Below, one piece after another: positions 44,600 through 53,510 of a stretch of 64,000 nucleotides of DNA. How positions within the stretch are numbered: position 1 is the first letter of the stretch; each line of letters starts with the position of its first letter. Source of the DNA: Nocardioides marmoriginsengisoli (lineage in GTDB: Bacteria; Actinomycetota; Actinomycetes; Propionibacteriales; Nocardioidaceae); the NCBI RefSeq assembly GCF_003725695.1, contig NZ_RJSE01000003.1, positions 1-64,000 on the forward strand. Direction: 5' to 3'. Position numbers and translations under genes: made by a program. Below the pieces are notes generated by a model. That model saw only the letters and a list, made by a program, of their open reading frames with translations, was not told the origin of the DNA and ran no database searches.

Positions 44600-45612
44600 C
44601 GGCACACCTCCGACCAGGGTCCGTTGTTGCTGCCGTTCAGGTTGATCTTGAGCGGGCCGACCATGATCACCGAGGAGCAGAGGTAGATGTTGACCGCGCT
44701 CTCGTACGAGCTGGCCCGCCCGAGGGCGGCGAGCGTCGAGCCGAAGGACTTGATCGCCGCGGTGAAGGAGTCCTTGTTCGCCAGGAACAGGCTCATCACC
44801 TTGTTGAACCGCTTGACCGCCGCGATCGTCGGCACCTTGATGTCGCGCAGCAGTGCCGAGGTCGATCCGATCAGCTGGCTCATCCCGTCGATGGAGGCTC
44901 CGATCGACTTGCGGTCCTCGGCCAGGCCGGTCATCAGCTGCCGGAGCTCGACCACGGTCGCGCGCAGCTCGGTGCCCTGGCCGGCCATGTTCGTCAGCAC
45001 CGGGGTGAGGTTGTCGAGGACCTCGCCGACCACCTGGTCGCGGTCGGCCAGGAAGTTGGTCAGCTTGCCGGTCTGGGAGAGCAGCGACTCCACGGTGCCG
45101 CCCTCGCCCTGGAGGACCTTGACCAGCGAGGTCGCCAGCGCATTCACGTCGTCGGGGCGGAGCGCCTCGAACAGCGGGCGGAATCCGTTGAGGAGCTCGG
45201 TGAGGTCGAACCCGGGACTGGTCCGTGCCAGCGGGACCGTCGCGCCCGGGGCGAGCGGCTGCCCCTCCGCGCCGGTCTGCACCAGCGCGAGGTACCGCTG
45301 GCCGAGCAGGTTCTGGTAGCGCATCACGATCCGGGTGCTGTCCAGGATCGGCTGCTGCTTGACCAGGTCGAAGGTGACCTGGACGCCCTTCTCGGTGATC
45401 TTGATCCCCTGGACCCGGCCGATCCGGACACCGGCCACGCGCATGTCGTCGCCGACCCGCAGCCCGGCGACGTCGGCGAAGTCGGCCTTGAACGTCCGGG
45501 TGTCGCCGTTCAGGCCGTTGAGCATCGTGTTCACCAGCAGTAGCCCGAGCAGGGCGCTCGCGACCGCGAACACGGTGAACTTGATGACGATGGAACGGAA
45601 GCCGGCGATCAT
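44596..45612 (-). CDS. mceB: MceB of the second mce locus
   Basis: A 338-residue Mce protein with a membrane helix at ~9-30, Mce domain ~38-115 (GLRVGDDMRVAGVRIGRVQGI, NLLGQRYLALVQTG) and the MceB mark TSPGFDLTELLNGFRPLFEAL. The C-terminus keeps the YLCSS segment. The ATG at 45612 overlaps the mceA stop. Confidence 0.87.
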   Translation of the reverse strand: MIAGFRSIVIKFTVFAVASALLGLLLVNTMLNGLNGDTRTFKADFADVAGLRVGDDMRVAGVRIGRVQGIKITEKGVQVTFDLVKQQPILDSTRIVMRYQNLLGQRYLALVQTGAEGQPLAPGATVPLARTSPGFDLTELLNGFRPLFEALRPDDVNALATSLVKVLQGEGGTVESLLSQTGKLTNFLADRDQVVGEVLDNLTPVLTNMAGQGTELRATVVELRQLMTGLAEDRKSIGASIDGMSQLIGSTSALLRDIKVPTIAAVKRFNKVMSLFLANKDSFTAAIKSFGSTLAALGRASSYESAVNIYLCSSVIMVGPLKINLNGSNNGPWSEVCR

Positions 45613-46730
45613 CGCGCGCTCCTGTCCGGCGTCGCGGCGCGACCGTCCAGCATCGAGCTGACCCCGGCGCGGCCGAGTCCGGGGCAGTTGTCACCGCGGG
45701 CGGGTCCGAACTGCGGGCAGTCCGCGGCCTTGTAGTATGGCGGCACGTTGAGGGACAGCGACGCGATCGTGTTGATGAAGCCGTGCTCGGTGATCACCGT
45801 GCTCAGCTTCGCGTTGAGCATCCGGTTGGTCATCACGGCGCCGGTGATCCCGGCCTGCCGGTTCGTGTAGACGACGTCGAGCAGCACCGCGGAGTTCTGG
45901 ATGAACCGGATCAGCGATGGCGAGTTCGCCCGCAGGAAGGTGTTCGCCTGGTCGGACAGCGCGGTTCCTCCGCTGATCGCGGCGGTCAGCGCCGCCTTCT
46001 GGTCGACGATGGTCCGCGCCGTGGTCAGGGCGTCGTTGGTCGCCTTGAGCAGGTCCGGGGCGACCTCCTCCGCGAGCTGCAGGTTCTCGACCAGCTTGCC
46101 CAGGTTCTCGCGGACCAGCGGCATCTTCGGGTTCAGCTTGGCCAGGTAGCTGTTGGCCAGGTCGATGGTCTTGCCGAGCTGGTCGCCGCGGCCGTCGAGC
46201 GCCTGGGCGGCGGACCCGATGGCGGAGGCGAGCTCGGCCGGGCCAACCGCCTTGACCAGGGTGTCGATGTCGTCGAGCGCCTGCTGCAGCTCGAGCGTGC
46301 CCTGGGTGCTGTCGGCCGGGATCGTCGCGCCGGCGCGCAACCCGTCCTTGGCCGGGGCGCCGTGGATGGCCAGGTCGACGAACGACGTACCGAACACCGT
46401 GGCCGGCAGGATCCGGGCGACGACGTTGGCCGGGACCATGTCCAGCTTGTCGCCGGGGATGTCGATCTTGATCCGGACGCCGCCGTTGGAACCGCGGGAG
46501 ATCCCGGAGACCTTCCCGACGATCACGCCGCGCACCTTCACGTCGGCGCTCTTGCCCAGCGATCCGCCGGCGTCGGCGAGCTGGGCGCTGACGTGCTCGG
46601 GGCCGCCGAAGGTCCCGCTGGACCGCAGGAAGAGCAGCCCGAGCAGGACGGCTCCCGCCATCACGGTCACCAGACCGCGCTTGGCGTAGTCCTGGCGCTT
46701 GAGCTCGCGCCGTACCAGTGCCTTAGCCAT
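45609..46730 (-). CDS. mceA: MceA of the second mce locus
   Basis: A 373-residue Mce protein; membrane helix ~19-36, Mce domain ~45-122 (GSLGKSADVKVRGVIVGKVSGI; ATVFGTSFVDLAIHG), MceA mark GTLELQQALDDIDTLVKAV. The C-terminal PPYYKAADCPQFGPARGDNCPGLG has the two-Cys end common in MceA. The N-terminal ~18 residues are strongly basic (RRELKRQDYAKR). The start lies six bases after the yrbEB stop. Confidence 0.87.
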   Translation of the reverse strand: MAKALVRRELKRQDYAKRGLVTVMAGAVLLGLLFLRSSGTFGGPEHVSAQLADAGGSLGKSADVKVRGVIVGKVSGISRGSNGGVRIKIDIPGDKLDMVPANVVARILPATVFGTSFVDLAIHGAPAKDGLRAGATIPADSTQGTLELQQALDDIDTLVKAVGPAELASAIGSAAQALDGRGDQLGKTIDLANSYLAKLNPKMPLVRENLGKLVENLQLAEEVAPDLLKATNDALTTARTIVDQKAALTAAISGGTALSDQANTFLRANSPSLIRFIQNSAVLLDVVYTNRQAGITGAVMTNRMLNAKLSTVITEHGFINTIASLSLNVPPYYKAADCPQFGPARGDNCPGLGRAGVSSMLDGRAATPDRSAR

Positions 46731-46736
46731 GCCGGA

Positions 46737-47603
46737 TCACCCCGAGACCCGGAAGCCGGAGTTGCCGCCCCAGAAGAGCAGCGTCATCACCATGTCGAGC
46801 AGCACGACCGAGACGATGCTGGCCCGGATCGCGCGCCCGGTCGCTTCGCCGACGGCCTGCGGGCCACCGGAGGCGCGCATGCCGTACCAGCAGTGCATCA
46901 ACGTCACCGCGATCGCGAAGACGATGATCTTCACCACCGAGAAGAAGACGTCCCGGCCCTGGATGAACGTCGAGAAGTAGTGGTCGTACTGTCCCGGCGA
47001 CTGCCCGAAGATCACCACGACCGAGAACGCCGAGGCGAGGTACGAACCGATCAGGCCGATCAGGTAGAGCGGCAGGATCGCGACCGAGGTGGCGATCACC
47101 CGGGTGGTGACGAGGTAGCGCATCGGCTCCACCGCCATCACCTCGAGCGCGTCGACCTCCTCGGAGATCTTCATCGAGCCGAGCTGGGCGGTGAACCGGC
47201 AGCCGACCTGGGAGGCGAGGGCGAGGGCGGCGATCAGCGGCGCGAGCTCGCGGGTGTTGGCGCTCGCGGAGATGAAGCCGGTCAGCGGCGCCAGTCCGAC
47301 GATCTCGAGACCGTTGAAGCCCTCGATGCCGAGCGAGGTACCCGCGGAGAGCGCGAGCAGGATCATCACGCCGATGGTGCCGCCGCCGACGATGATCGCG
47401 CCGCTGCCCCAGGCGATGTCCTTCAGCTGACGGAGGACCTCCTTGTGGTAGCGCGAGATCGTGGCCGGGATCGCACCGATGGTGCCGACCGCGAAGGTCG
47501 CGAAGTCGCCGACCTGAGCGAGCACGTTCATCAATGCGTCGACGAGACCGACCAGACGGTCGGAGAGCTGGGGACGGCTGGTCGGCTCGACGGAGGCGCT
47601 CAT
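46737..47603 (-). CDS. yrbEB: YrbEB permease of the second mce locus
   Basis: A 288-residue MlaE-family permease. The coupling motif is LGSMKISEEVDALEVMAVEP. The central PGQYDHYFSTFIQGRDVFFS segment matches YrbE4B (GTYDHYFIQFLPPEDIL), showing this is the B-type subunit. The first ~45 residues are a longer cytosolic lead than in YrbE4B. ATG at 47603 overlaps the yrbEA stop. Confidence 0.9.
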   Translation of the reverse strand: MSASVEPTSRPQLSDRLVGLVDALMNVLAQVGDFATFAVGTIGAIPATISRYHKEVLRQLKDIAWGSGAIIVGGGTIGVMILLALSAGTSLGIEGFNGLEIVGLAPLTGFISASANTRELAPLIAALALASQVGCRFTAQLGSMKISEEVDALEVMAVEPMRYLVTTRVIATSVAILPLYLIGLIGSYLASAFSVVVIFGQSPGQYDHYFSTFIQGRDVFFSVVKIIVFAIAVTLMHCWYGMRASGGPQAVGEATGRAIRASIVSVVLLDMVMTLLFWGGNSGFRVSG

Positions 47604-48427
47604 GCGACGCCCTGCGGAACGAGCATCACGTACGCCTGGGTGATCGCGACGTTGGCACCGGCGAGCAGGATCACGCTCAGCACCACGGCCTGGTTCACTG
47701 CGTCGGCGACGCCCTTCGGACCGCCGGACGCACCGAGCCCCTTGTGCGAGGCGACCACCGTCGCTATCAGTCCGAAGACGAGCGCCTTGAACTCCGCCAG
47801 GGCGAAGTCGGTCGGCTGGCTGAAGCTGACGAACGAGTCCAGATAGGCGCCCGCGGAGATGCTGCCGCCACCGACGTTCATGATGAAGGCGGTGATCATC
47901 GCGGCCATCGAGACGATCACGGTGAGCAGGAGCGCCACCACCAGAGCGGCCAGCACCCGCGGCGCCACCAGGCGCTGGACCGGGGATATCCCCATCACTT
48001 TCAGCGCGTCGATCTCCTCGCGGACGGTGCGGGCGCCGAGGTCGGAGCAGATCGCCGAGCCGACGGCACCGGCGATCATCAGCGAGGTGACCAGGGGTGC
48101 CCCCTGGCGCAGGACGCCGATGCCGTTGACCGCGCCGCTGAACGAGGTGGCGCCGATCTGGTTGGCAACCGCGCCGATCTGCACCGAGGTGATCACGCCG
48201 AACGGGATCGCGACCAGGATCGTCGGCAGCAGCGAGACCCGGGTCATGAACCAGGCCTGCAGCATGAACTCGGTCCAGGAGAACCGGCGCTTGACGATGT
48301 CCACCACGATGAAGCCGACAGCCTCGATGCCGAGGATCACCAGGTTTCCGCTGGTGACGACACCCTTGCGGGACCGGTCGACCATCGACTCGAAGCCGGA
48401 CCTGCCGGCGACCGCCAAGGAACTCAA
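47600..48427 (-). CDS. yrbEA: YrbEA permease of the second mce locus
   Basis: A 275-residue MlaE-family permease; coupling motif LGARTVREEIDALKVMGISP, C-terminus ITQAYVMLVPQGVA. The TTG at 48427 is chosen because GGGGAGG lies six bases before it on the minus strand; the frame extends to 48472 without a ribosome site. It heads the second mce operon. The 128 bases to the SCP2-domain gene hold no KstR-type site that I can find. Confidence 0.88.
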   Translation of the reverse strand: MSSLAVAGRSGFESMVDRSRKGVVTSGNLVILGIEAVGFIVVDIVKRRFSWTEFMLQAWFMTRVSLLPTILVAIPFGVITSVQIGAVANQIGATSFSGAVNGIGVLRQGAPLVTSLMIAGAVGSAICSDLGARTVREEIDALKVMGISPVQRLVAPRVLAALVVALLLTVIVSMAAMITAFIMNVGGGSISAGAYLDSFVSFSQPTDFALAEFKALVFGLIATVVASHKGLGASGGPKGVADAVNQAVVLSVILLAGANVAITQAYVMLVPQGVA

Positions 48428-48555
48428 CGCTGCCTCCCCACGATCGGTCGATGTCCGGTGATGCCTGCACAACGGTGGTGACCCGGCGGAGTTACGCAGG
48501 TCACACTATTTTGACAGCCGAACTGTGCCAGTAGATTTGTCATCGTGCAACCACC

Positions 48556-49455
48556 TCAGGATCCCGGGATCCGCATGACCGAATTGAACCCGAGCGCCTT
48601 GATCACCTGGCCCTCGACCCGGAGCTGACCGGAGAGCACACCGCGTACCGGGTTCAGATGGCCGAGCACCAGACGCAGGAACTCGTGGCCCTCGAGGACC
48701 AGGGTCGCGTCGACAGCCGTCTCCCCCGCAGGGTCGACCTCGACGGTGCAGACCCCGTCGAGGATCCGGACGACGTACCGGTCGGTCCCGCCGTCCCGGC
48801 GGCCGCCGATCGCGAAGGCGATCGCGACCCGGACACCGGCCGCCTTCTCCTCGATCAGGAACTCCGGCAGCCGGCCGAAGACCTCGCTCAGCACCAGGGA
48901 CCGGAAGCCGCCGGCCATCACCGAGGACAGGTGCTCGGTGCGGGCGCCGGCGATGGCGCGCGAGACTGCGACCGGGTCGAGCGCGGCCGGGTCGATCAGC
49001 GGCCGGCCGGTGTCGGCTGTCCGCAAGTGACACCCGAGGGCGAGCACCAGGTTCTCGTCCCCCACCACCTCCAGGCCGCCCGCGAGATGGAGCAGGGCAC
49101 CGTCGGCCTCGCCGGTCATCAACCGGACGACGTCCACCAGCCCGAGTCGCAGCTCGACGTCGGGATCGGCCCCCGGCACCGACGACACGCCGGTAGTGGC
49201 GAACCGCACAGTCCAGCTCTCCCGGGCACCGGACTCCAGCGCCACCACGAACCGGACGGTCCCGGCCGGCCCGTCCCAGCCGGTCCCGGTCAGCGCCGCC
49301 AGCACCGCCCGTACGCCGCGCTCCCGCGCCTCGAGCTCACCGAAGGCAGCACCGATCTCGCCGTCGGAAGCCGCGCGAAGACGCTGCAATGACCACTTCT
49401 GACCAGGTTCGTCAGCAGGGGCCGCGGAGACTGTGGGAGCAGTCAGGTGCGGCAT
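48556..49455 (-). CDS. Tandem SCP2 (sterol-carrier-protein-2-like) domain protein
   Basis: A 299-residue soluble protein that reads as two SCP2-type domains: residues ~45-165 (with LMTGEADGALLHLAGGLEVVGD) and ~175-298 (with FLRLVLGHLNPVRGVLSGQLRVEGQVIKAL). SCP2 domains bind lipids in a hydrophobic tunnel. There is no signal peptide, so it is cytosolic. The ATG at 49455 is chosen since GGAGAGG lies nine bases before it; the ATG at 49464 would touch that site. It lies just upstream of the second mce operon on the same strand, so it may take imported lipid from the permease. That is inference. Confidence 0.68.
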   Translation of the reverse strand: MPHLTAPTVSAAPADEPGQKWSLQRLRAASDGEIGAAFGELEARERGVRAVLAALTGTGWDGPAGTVRFVVALESGARESWTVRFATTGVSSVPGADPDVELRLGLVDVVRLMTGEADGALLHLAGGLEVVGDENLVLALGCHLRTADTGRPLIDPAALDPVAVSRAIAGARTEHLSSVMAGGFRSLVLSEVFGRLPEFLIEEKAAGVRVAIAFAIGGRRDGGTDRYVVRILDGVCTVEVDPAGETAVDATLVLEGHEFLRLVLGHLNPVRGVLSGQLRVEGQVIKALGFNSVMRIPGS

Positions 49456-49644
49456 CCGGCACATCCTCTCCAGCGACGACGGCAATGTAACGGAGACTGT
49501 CACAGCCGTTTACAGAACGGAAGACATCACACGGAATTTGTCGGCGAGTTTCGGATACGGCGGAAATCGGTGACATAATCCAGGTTCCTCCCATTCGGGT
49601 CGTCTCGGCGAGCCCGTCAATCTCTCTCCTCATGGAGGTGCCTC

Positions 49645-50925
49645 GTGCGCCGACTCGTCTCCGTGCTGAGCGCTACCGCGCTCGTTGCCACGGCCTCCCT
49701 CGCAGCCGCTGCTGCCCCGGTCTCTGCCGCCACCCAGGTCTGGACCTACTCCGGTACCGCCGGCGGTACCCAGATCAACGCGCTCGGCACGATGATCTCC
49801 TCGGGCCTGACGGCGACGTCGAACCTGACCGACAGCGTGCTGCCGAACTCGAACCAGAGCGGTGTCGCCGGCGTCAACGTCGCCGGCCTCGTCAGCGTCG
49901 GCGCGGTGACCACCGGCAACCAGGCCGAGTCCTTCGCCGGCAACGGCGTCAAGATGACATCGAGCGCCAAGATCGCCGGGATCAACCTGCTCAACGGCGC
50001 CATCAAGGTGGACGCGATCGAGAGCGCCTCGTGGGTGACCGCGAGCAACGCCACCTCGACCGGAGCCGACCTCGACGGCGGCACCTCGACGACCTTCGCC
50101 CGGCTGACCATCGCCGGCAAGGCGTACCCGCTGACCCTGCCGGCGAACACCAAGATCACCATCCCCGGCCTGGCCGAGGTCGTCATCAACGAGTCGACGG
50201 TGACCAAGTCGGTGCCCGGCAAGACGGTCCGGACCATCGGTAACGCGCTGCACATCACGCTGCTGAAGAAGCAGGGTGCCGCGCCGGCCGGGGCCGAGAT
50301 CAAGCTGAACCCGACCCAGGCGCTGATCGTCCCGACCGGACCGAGCGACGCGCTCCCCGTCGGCGGCTTCGCCTACGGCACCTTCATCGGCATCGGTGCC
50401 GGCGACAGCATCAAGGTGCTCGCCCAGCCGACCGGCATGGTGAGCCTGCCGTCGAACGGCACCCAGGGCACGCCGTACACGAACGAGATCGCGGGCGTGA
50501 ACATCCCGAAGATCGCGGTCGTCGGAGCGGTGCAGACCTCGGTCAACGCCAGCACGGTGCCCGGCTTCGCCGACGTCGCGACCGGCGCGCAGCTCGCCAA
50601 GATCAACCTGCTCGGCGGCATCATCAAGGCCGACGCGGTCGGTGTCACCACCCACGTCCGCAAGACGACCGGTGACAACGTCTCCGAGGCTCAGCTGAAC
50701 TTCGTGAACCTCGTGATCGCGGGCAAGAAGATCCCGATCAACGTCAAGCCGAACACCCTGATCAACGTCTTCAACGTCGGCCAGGTCTGGATCAACCAGC
50801 AGAACGTCCAGCCGGGCTACTCCAGCATCGTTGGTCTGCGGATCATCCTGTCGACCAAGCGGTTCGGGCTGCCGATCGGCGCGGACATCCAGGTCGCGGT
50901 GTCGGCCAGCTACGTGATCGGCTAA
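49645..50925 (+). CDS. Secreted two-repeat protein, choice-of-anchor-P-like
   Basis: A 426-residue exported protein. Residues 1-29 are a signal peptide ending AAAAPVSAAT. The mature part is two related ~190-residue units: 34-229 and 243-426, with AKIAGINLLNGAIKVDAI in the first matching AKINLLGGIIKADAV in the second. Each unit ends in a beta-rich stretch (KLNPTQALIVP; IQVAVSASYVIG). This fits the actinobacterial choice-of-anchor P family of unknown function. There is no LPXTG or C-terminal helix, so it is secreted or loosely cell-wall bound. GTG at 49645 follows GGAGGT by six bases. It is divergent from the SCP2 gene. Confidence 0.72.
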   Translation: MRRLVSVLSATALVATASLAAAAAPVSAATQVWTYSGTAGGTQINALGTMISSGLTATSNLTDSVLPNSNQSGVAGVNVAGLVSVGAVTTGNQAESFAGNGVKMTSSAKIAGINLLNGAIKVDAIESASWVTASNATSTGADLDGGTSTTFARLTIAGKAYPLTLPANTKITIPGLAEVVINESTVTKSVPGKTVRTIGNALHITLLKKQGAAPAGAEIKLNPTQALIVPTGPSDALPVGGFAYGTFIGIGAGDSIKVLAQPTGMVSLPSNGTQGTPYTNEIAGVNIPKIAVVGAVQTSVNASTVPGFADVATGAQLAKINLLGGIIKADAVGVTTHVRKTTGDNVSEAQLNFVNLVIAGKKIPINVKPNTLINVFNVGQVWINQQNVQPGYSSIVGLRIILSTKRFGLPIGADIQVAVSASYVIG

Positions 50926-50943
50926 TCACGACCTGAGCACGAA

Positions 50944-51864
50944 CTAACGGGAAGACCCCGGCAGGTGCGTTCGCGGAGACATCCGCGGCCCCCGCCGGGG
51001 TCTTCCCAATTGAGCGGTCTCGACGAGGTGCTGCACCCGGTGCCGGTGCGGTGCGTACGGCGCCAGCAGCTCGGCCAGCGCGTCGTCGTCGACCGCCTCG
51101 CCGGTGAGCGCCCAGCCGATGTCCTTGGCGACGTGGTAGTCGCCGAAGCTCACCGCGTCCGCGTCACCGAGCGCCGTCGCGCGCACCTCCGCGCTGGTCC
51201 AGACGCCGAGACCCGGGATGCTGCGCAGCTTGCGGTCGAAGTCGTCGAGCGCCCCTCCCCCGGCTCGCTCCAGCGCGTCGGCCACCCGAACCGCCGCCAG
51301 CAACGGGCGTGACCGTCCGCCGTCGATCGGCAGCCGCAACCACTCCCAGGACGGGATCGTCCGGATCGTCGCCGGAGCCGGCTGGAGCATCAGGTCGAGC
51401 GGTCCGGGCGCCGGCTCGCCGAACCGGCGCACCAGGCGGCGGAACGCGGCGAACGCCTCCTGCCCGGTGACCTTCTGCTCGATCACGGTCGGCACCAAGG
51501 ACTCCAGCACCAGGCCGGTCGCGCCCAGGCGCCAGTGCGGGTGCCGTCGCCAGGCGGCCGCGATCACCTCGTGGCGCGGCTCGAACCCGGCGACGTCGTC
51601 GTCGGCGCCGAGCATCCGCGGCAGTACGTCGAGCGCCCAGGCCGCCCCGGTCCCCCAGGCCGTCGCGACCACGACGCCCTGCGGATCCAGCGGCTGCACC
51701 TGAAGCGTCGCCGGCCCCTCCGGCGTGCGGAGGGCGCGCGCGTGCGAGCCGTCCCGTCCGACCCGGTACGTCGGGTCGCCAGCGCCGCGGCGGTGCACCC
51801 CGAGGATCGCCCCCACCGGGCACGGCCACTCCGGCCGCCAGGCCCGCGTCTGGGGGTTCGTCAC
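50944..51864 (-). CDS. AlkA-type DNA-3-methyladenine glycosylase
   Basis: A 306-residue base-excision glycosylase of the HhH-GPD superfamily. The helix-hairpin-helix is LRSIPGLGVWTSAEVRA, and the catalytic Asp is in AVSFGDYHVAK. An N-terminal TBP-like domain precedes it. The C-terminal PRRGPRMSPR tail is a usual actinobacterial ending. It removes alkylated purines. The start is GTG at 51864. The last ~20 codons also form the compound hairpin shared with the convergent gene, so coding sequence and terminator are the same DNA. Confidence 0.85.
   Translation of the reverse strand: MTNPQTRAWRPEWPCPVGAILGVHRRGAGDPTYRVGRDGSHARALRTPEGPATLQVQPLDPQGVVVATAWGTGAAWALDVLPRMLGADDDVAGFEPRHEVIAAAWRRHPHWRLGATGLVLESLVPTVIEQKVTGQEAFAAFRRLVRRFGEPAPGPLDLMLQPAPATIRTIPSWEWLRLPIDGGRSRPLLAAVRVADALERAGGGALDDFDRKLRSIPGLGVWTSAEVRATALGDADAVSFGDYHVAKDIGWALTGEAVDDDALAELLAPYAPHRHRVQHLVETAQLGRPRRGPRMSPRTHLPGSSR
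50949..51007. terminator. Large compound hairpin, likely bidirectional terminator
   Basis: A perfect 14-base inverted repeat, GGGAAGACCCCGGC at 50949-50962 and its complement at 50994-51007, encloses a second hairpin CGCGGA-gaca-TCCGCG (50972-50987). It lies just after the secreted repeat protein gene and inside the last codons of the convergent glycosylase gene. There is no T-run. Confidence 0.75.
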
Positions 51865-51886
51865 CCCGTCAACCTAATCCCACTCC

Positions 51887-51971
51887 CGTTGAGTGGGCCC
51901 GTCTGGTCGTTGAGCAGGCCCTTCTCGTCCGTTCAATAGCCCCTTGTGGCGTGTTGAGTCGGGGTTGTGGC
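51887..51971. repeat. Four imperfect 21-22-base tandem repeats
   Basis: Units start at 51887, 51908, 51930 and 51951 with CGTTGAG, CGTTGAG, CGTTCAA and GTGTTGAG, each followed by a G/C block and a TCTGG/TTGTGGC end. They lie between the glycosylase and ligase genes. Similarity falls from unit 1-2 to 3-4. Confidence 0.45.
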
Positions 51972-51989
51972 GCTGTCGGTGCGAACGGG

Positions 51990-51995
51990 CAGGAT
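51990..51995 (+). promoter_or_regulatory. Putative -10 element of the DNA ligase gene
   Basis: CAGGAT is followed by six bases and the ATG at 52002. Confidence 0.35.
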
Positions 51996-52001
51996 GGCGT
52001 C

Positions 52002-53510
52002 ATGCTTCTCGCCGACCTTGCCCGGACCTCCGCGGCCGTAGCGGCGACCCGTTCACGGTTGGAGAAGCGGGCGCTCCTGGCCGACCTCCTCGTGAGCGCG
52101 CCGCCGACCGAGATCGACCTGGCCGCCACCTACCTGTCCGGGACGCTGCGGCAGCGCCGTACCGGCGTCGGCTGGCGCAGCCTCGCCGAGCTGCCGGAAC
52201 CGGCCGTCGCCCCGTCGCTCTCACTCACGGAGATCGACCAGCGCCTGACCGCCGTCTCCGAGCTCGCAGGGCCCGGATCGGGCGGCGAGCGCAAGGTTCA
52301 GGTCGAGGCCCTCTTCGCGACCCTTGCCGCCGACGAGCAGGCCTACCTCTGCGCACTGATCACCGGCGGCATCCGTCAGGGCGCCCTCGACTCGGTGATG
52401 CTGGACGCGATCGCCGTTGCGGCCGACGTCCCTCTCGCTGCCGTACGCCGGGCCGCCATGTTCAGCGCACCGACCGGACCGATCGCGGTGGCGGCGCTGA
52501 CCGGTGGCGTCGAAGCCCTGGCGGAGTTCACGTTGGTCGTCGGCCGCCCGGTCCGACCGATGCTGGCCTCGTCGGCCCCCGGAGTGCCGGAGGGATTCGC
52601 CCCGCTCGCCGGCGCTGGTGCGGTCGTCGTCGACACCAAGCTCGACGGCATCCGGATCCAGGCGCACAAGGACGGGGACGACGTGCTCGTCTTCACCCGC
52701 AGCCTCGACGAGATCTCGGACCGGCTTCCGGGCGTCGTCCAGGCCGTGCGCGCGCTCGCGGCAACGTCCCTGATCCTCGACGGCGAGGCGCTCCTGGTGG
52801 AAGCCGACGGGCGCCCGCGTCCGTTCCAGGAGACCGCGTCCGAAACAGCATCGTCCGGAGGGGTCAGTGCTCAGCCGTTCTTCTTCGACCTGCTCGCCCA
52901 CGACGGTGAGTCGCTGATCGAATCGCCCGGGACCCTGCGCTGGGAACGGCTCGACGAGCTCGTCCCGGAATCGATGCGCACCCGACGGCTGGTGACGACG
53001 GAGGTCGACGAGGCGACGGCCTTCTTCGCGAGCGTCGTCGGCGACGGTCAGGAAGGCGTGATCCTCAAGGACCCCACGGCCCCGTACGCCGCTGGCCGCC
53101 GAGGCGCGGCCTGGGTGAAGGTGAAGCCCCGGCACACCCTCGACCTGGTGGTCCTGGCGGTCGAGCACGGGTCGGGGCGACGTCGCGGAACGCTCTCCAA
53201 CATCCACCTCGGCGCGCGTGACGGGCAGGGCTTCGTGATGCTGGGCAAGACCTTCAAGGGCATGACCGACGAGATGCTCGCCTGGCAGACCGAGCGGTTC
53301 CGTGCCCTGCAGGTCGAGGACGACGGGTACGTCGTGACGGTACGACCGGAGCAGGTCGTCGAGATCGCCTTCGACGGGGTCCAGCGGTCGACGCGCTACC
53401 CCGGGGGTGTAGCACTGCGGTTTGCCCGGGTGCTGCGGTACCGCGACGACAAGGCACCTGGAGACGTCGACACGCTCGACGCGGTGCGGACGTTCCTGGC
53501 CCGTGGCTAG
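52002..53510 (+). CDS. ligB: ATP-dependent DNA ligase (LigB type)
   Basis: A 502-residue ligase, close to M. tuberculosis LigB (about 507). Domain order: N-terminal DNA-binding domain (~1-185), adenylation domain with nucleophile K213 in DTKLDGIRIQ, motif III FFFDLLAHDGE, motif IV/V with EGVILKDP and AAWVKVKP, then an OB domain to the end. It seals nicks using ATP, in addition to the NAD ligase expected elsewhere in the genome. The ATG at 52002 is preferred over an in-frame upstream TTG-type start in the repeat region. Its stop shares a CTAG with the convergent mam gene. Confidence 0.92.
   Translation: MLLADLARTSAAVAATRSRLEKRALLADLLVSAPPTEIDLAATYLSGTLRQRRTGVGWRSLAELPEPAVAPSLSLTEIDQRLTAVSELAGPGSGGERKVQVEALFATLAADEQAYLCALITGGIRQGALDSVMLDAIAVAADVPLAAVRRAAMFSAPTGPIAVAALTGGVEALAEFTLVVGRPVRPMLASSAPGVPEGFAPLAGAGAVVVDTKLDGIRIQAHKDGDDVLVFTRSLDEISDRLPGVVQAVRALAATSLILDGEALLVEADGRPRPFQETASETASSGGVSAQPFFFDLLAHDGESLIESPGTLRWERLDELVPESMRTRRLVTTEVDEATAFFASVVGDGQEGVILKDPTAPYAAGRRGAAWVKVKPRHTLDLVVLAVEHGSGRRRGTLSNIHLGARDGQGFVMLGKTFKGMTDEMLAWQTERFRALQVEDDGYVVTVRPEQVVEIAFDGVQRSTRYPGGVALRFARVLRYRDDKAPGDVDTLDAVRTFLARG

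Noticed and set aside
48511-48542. Promoter or operator: TTGACA at 48511 and the TGACA/TGTCA inverted pair before the second mce operon
   Set aside because: The arms are only five bases and 21 bases apart, and a plus-strand promoter here would run antisense into the SCP2 gene; too weak to call as a feature.
51887-51971. CRISPR array
   Set aside because: Units are directly adjacent, imperfect and without spacers; no cas genes are near.
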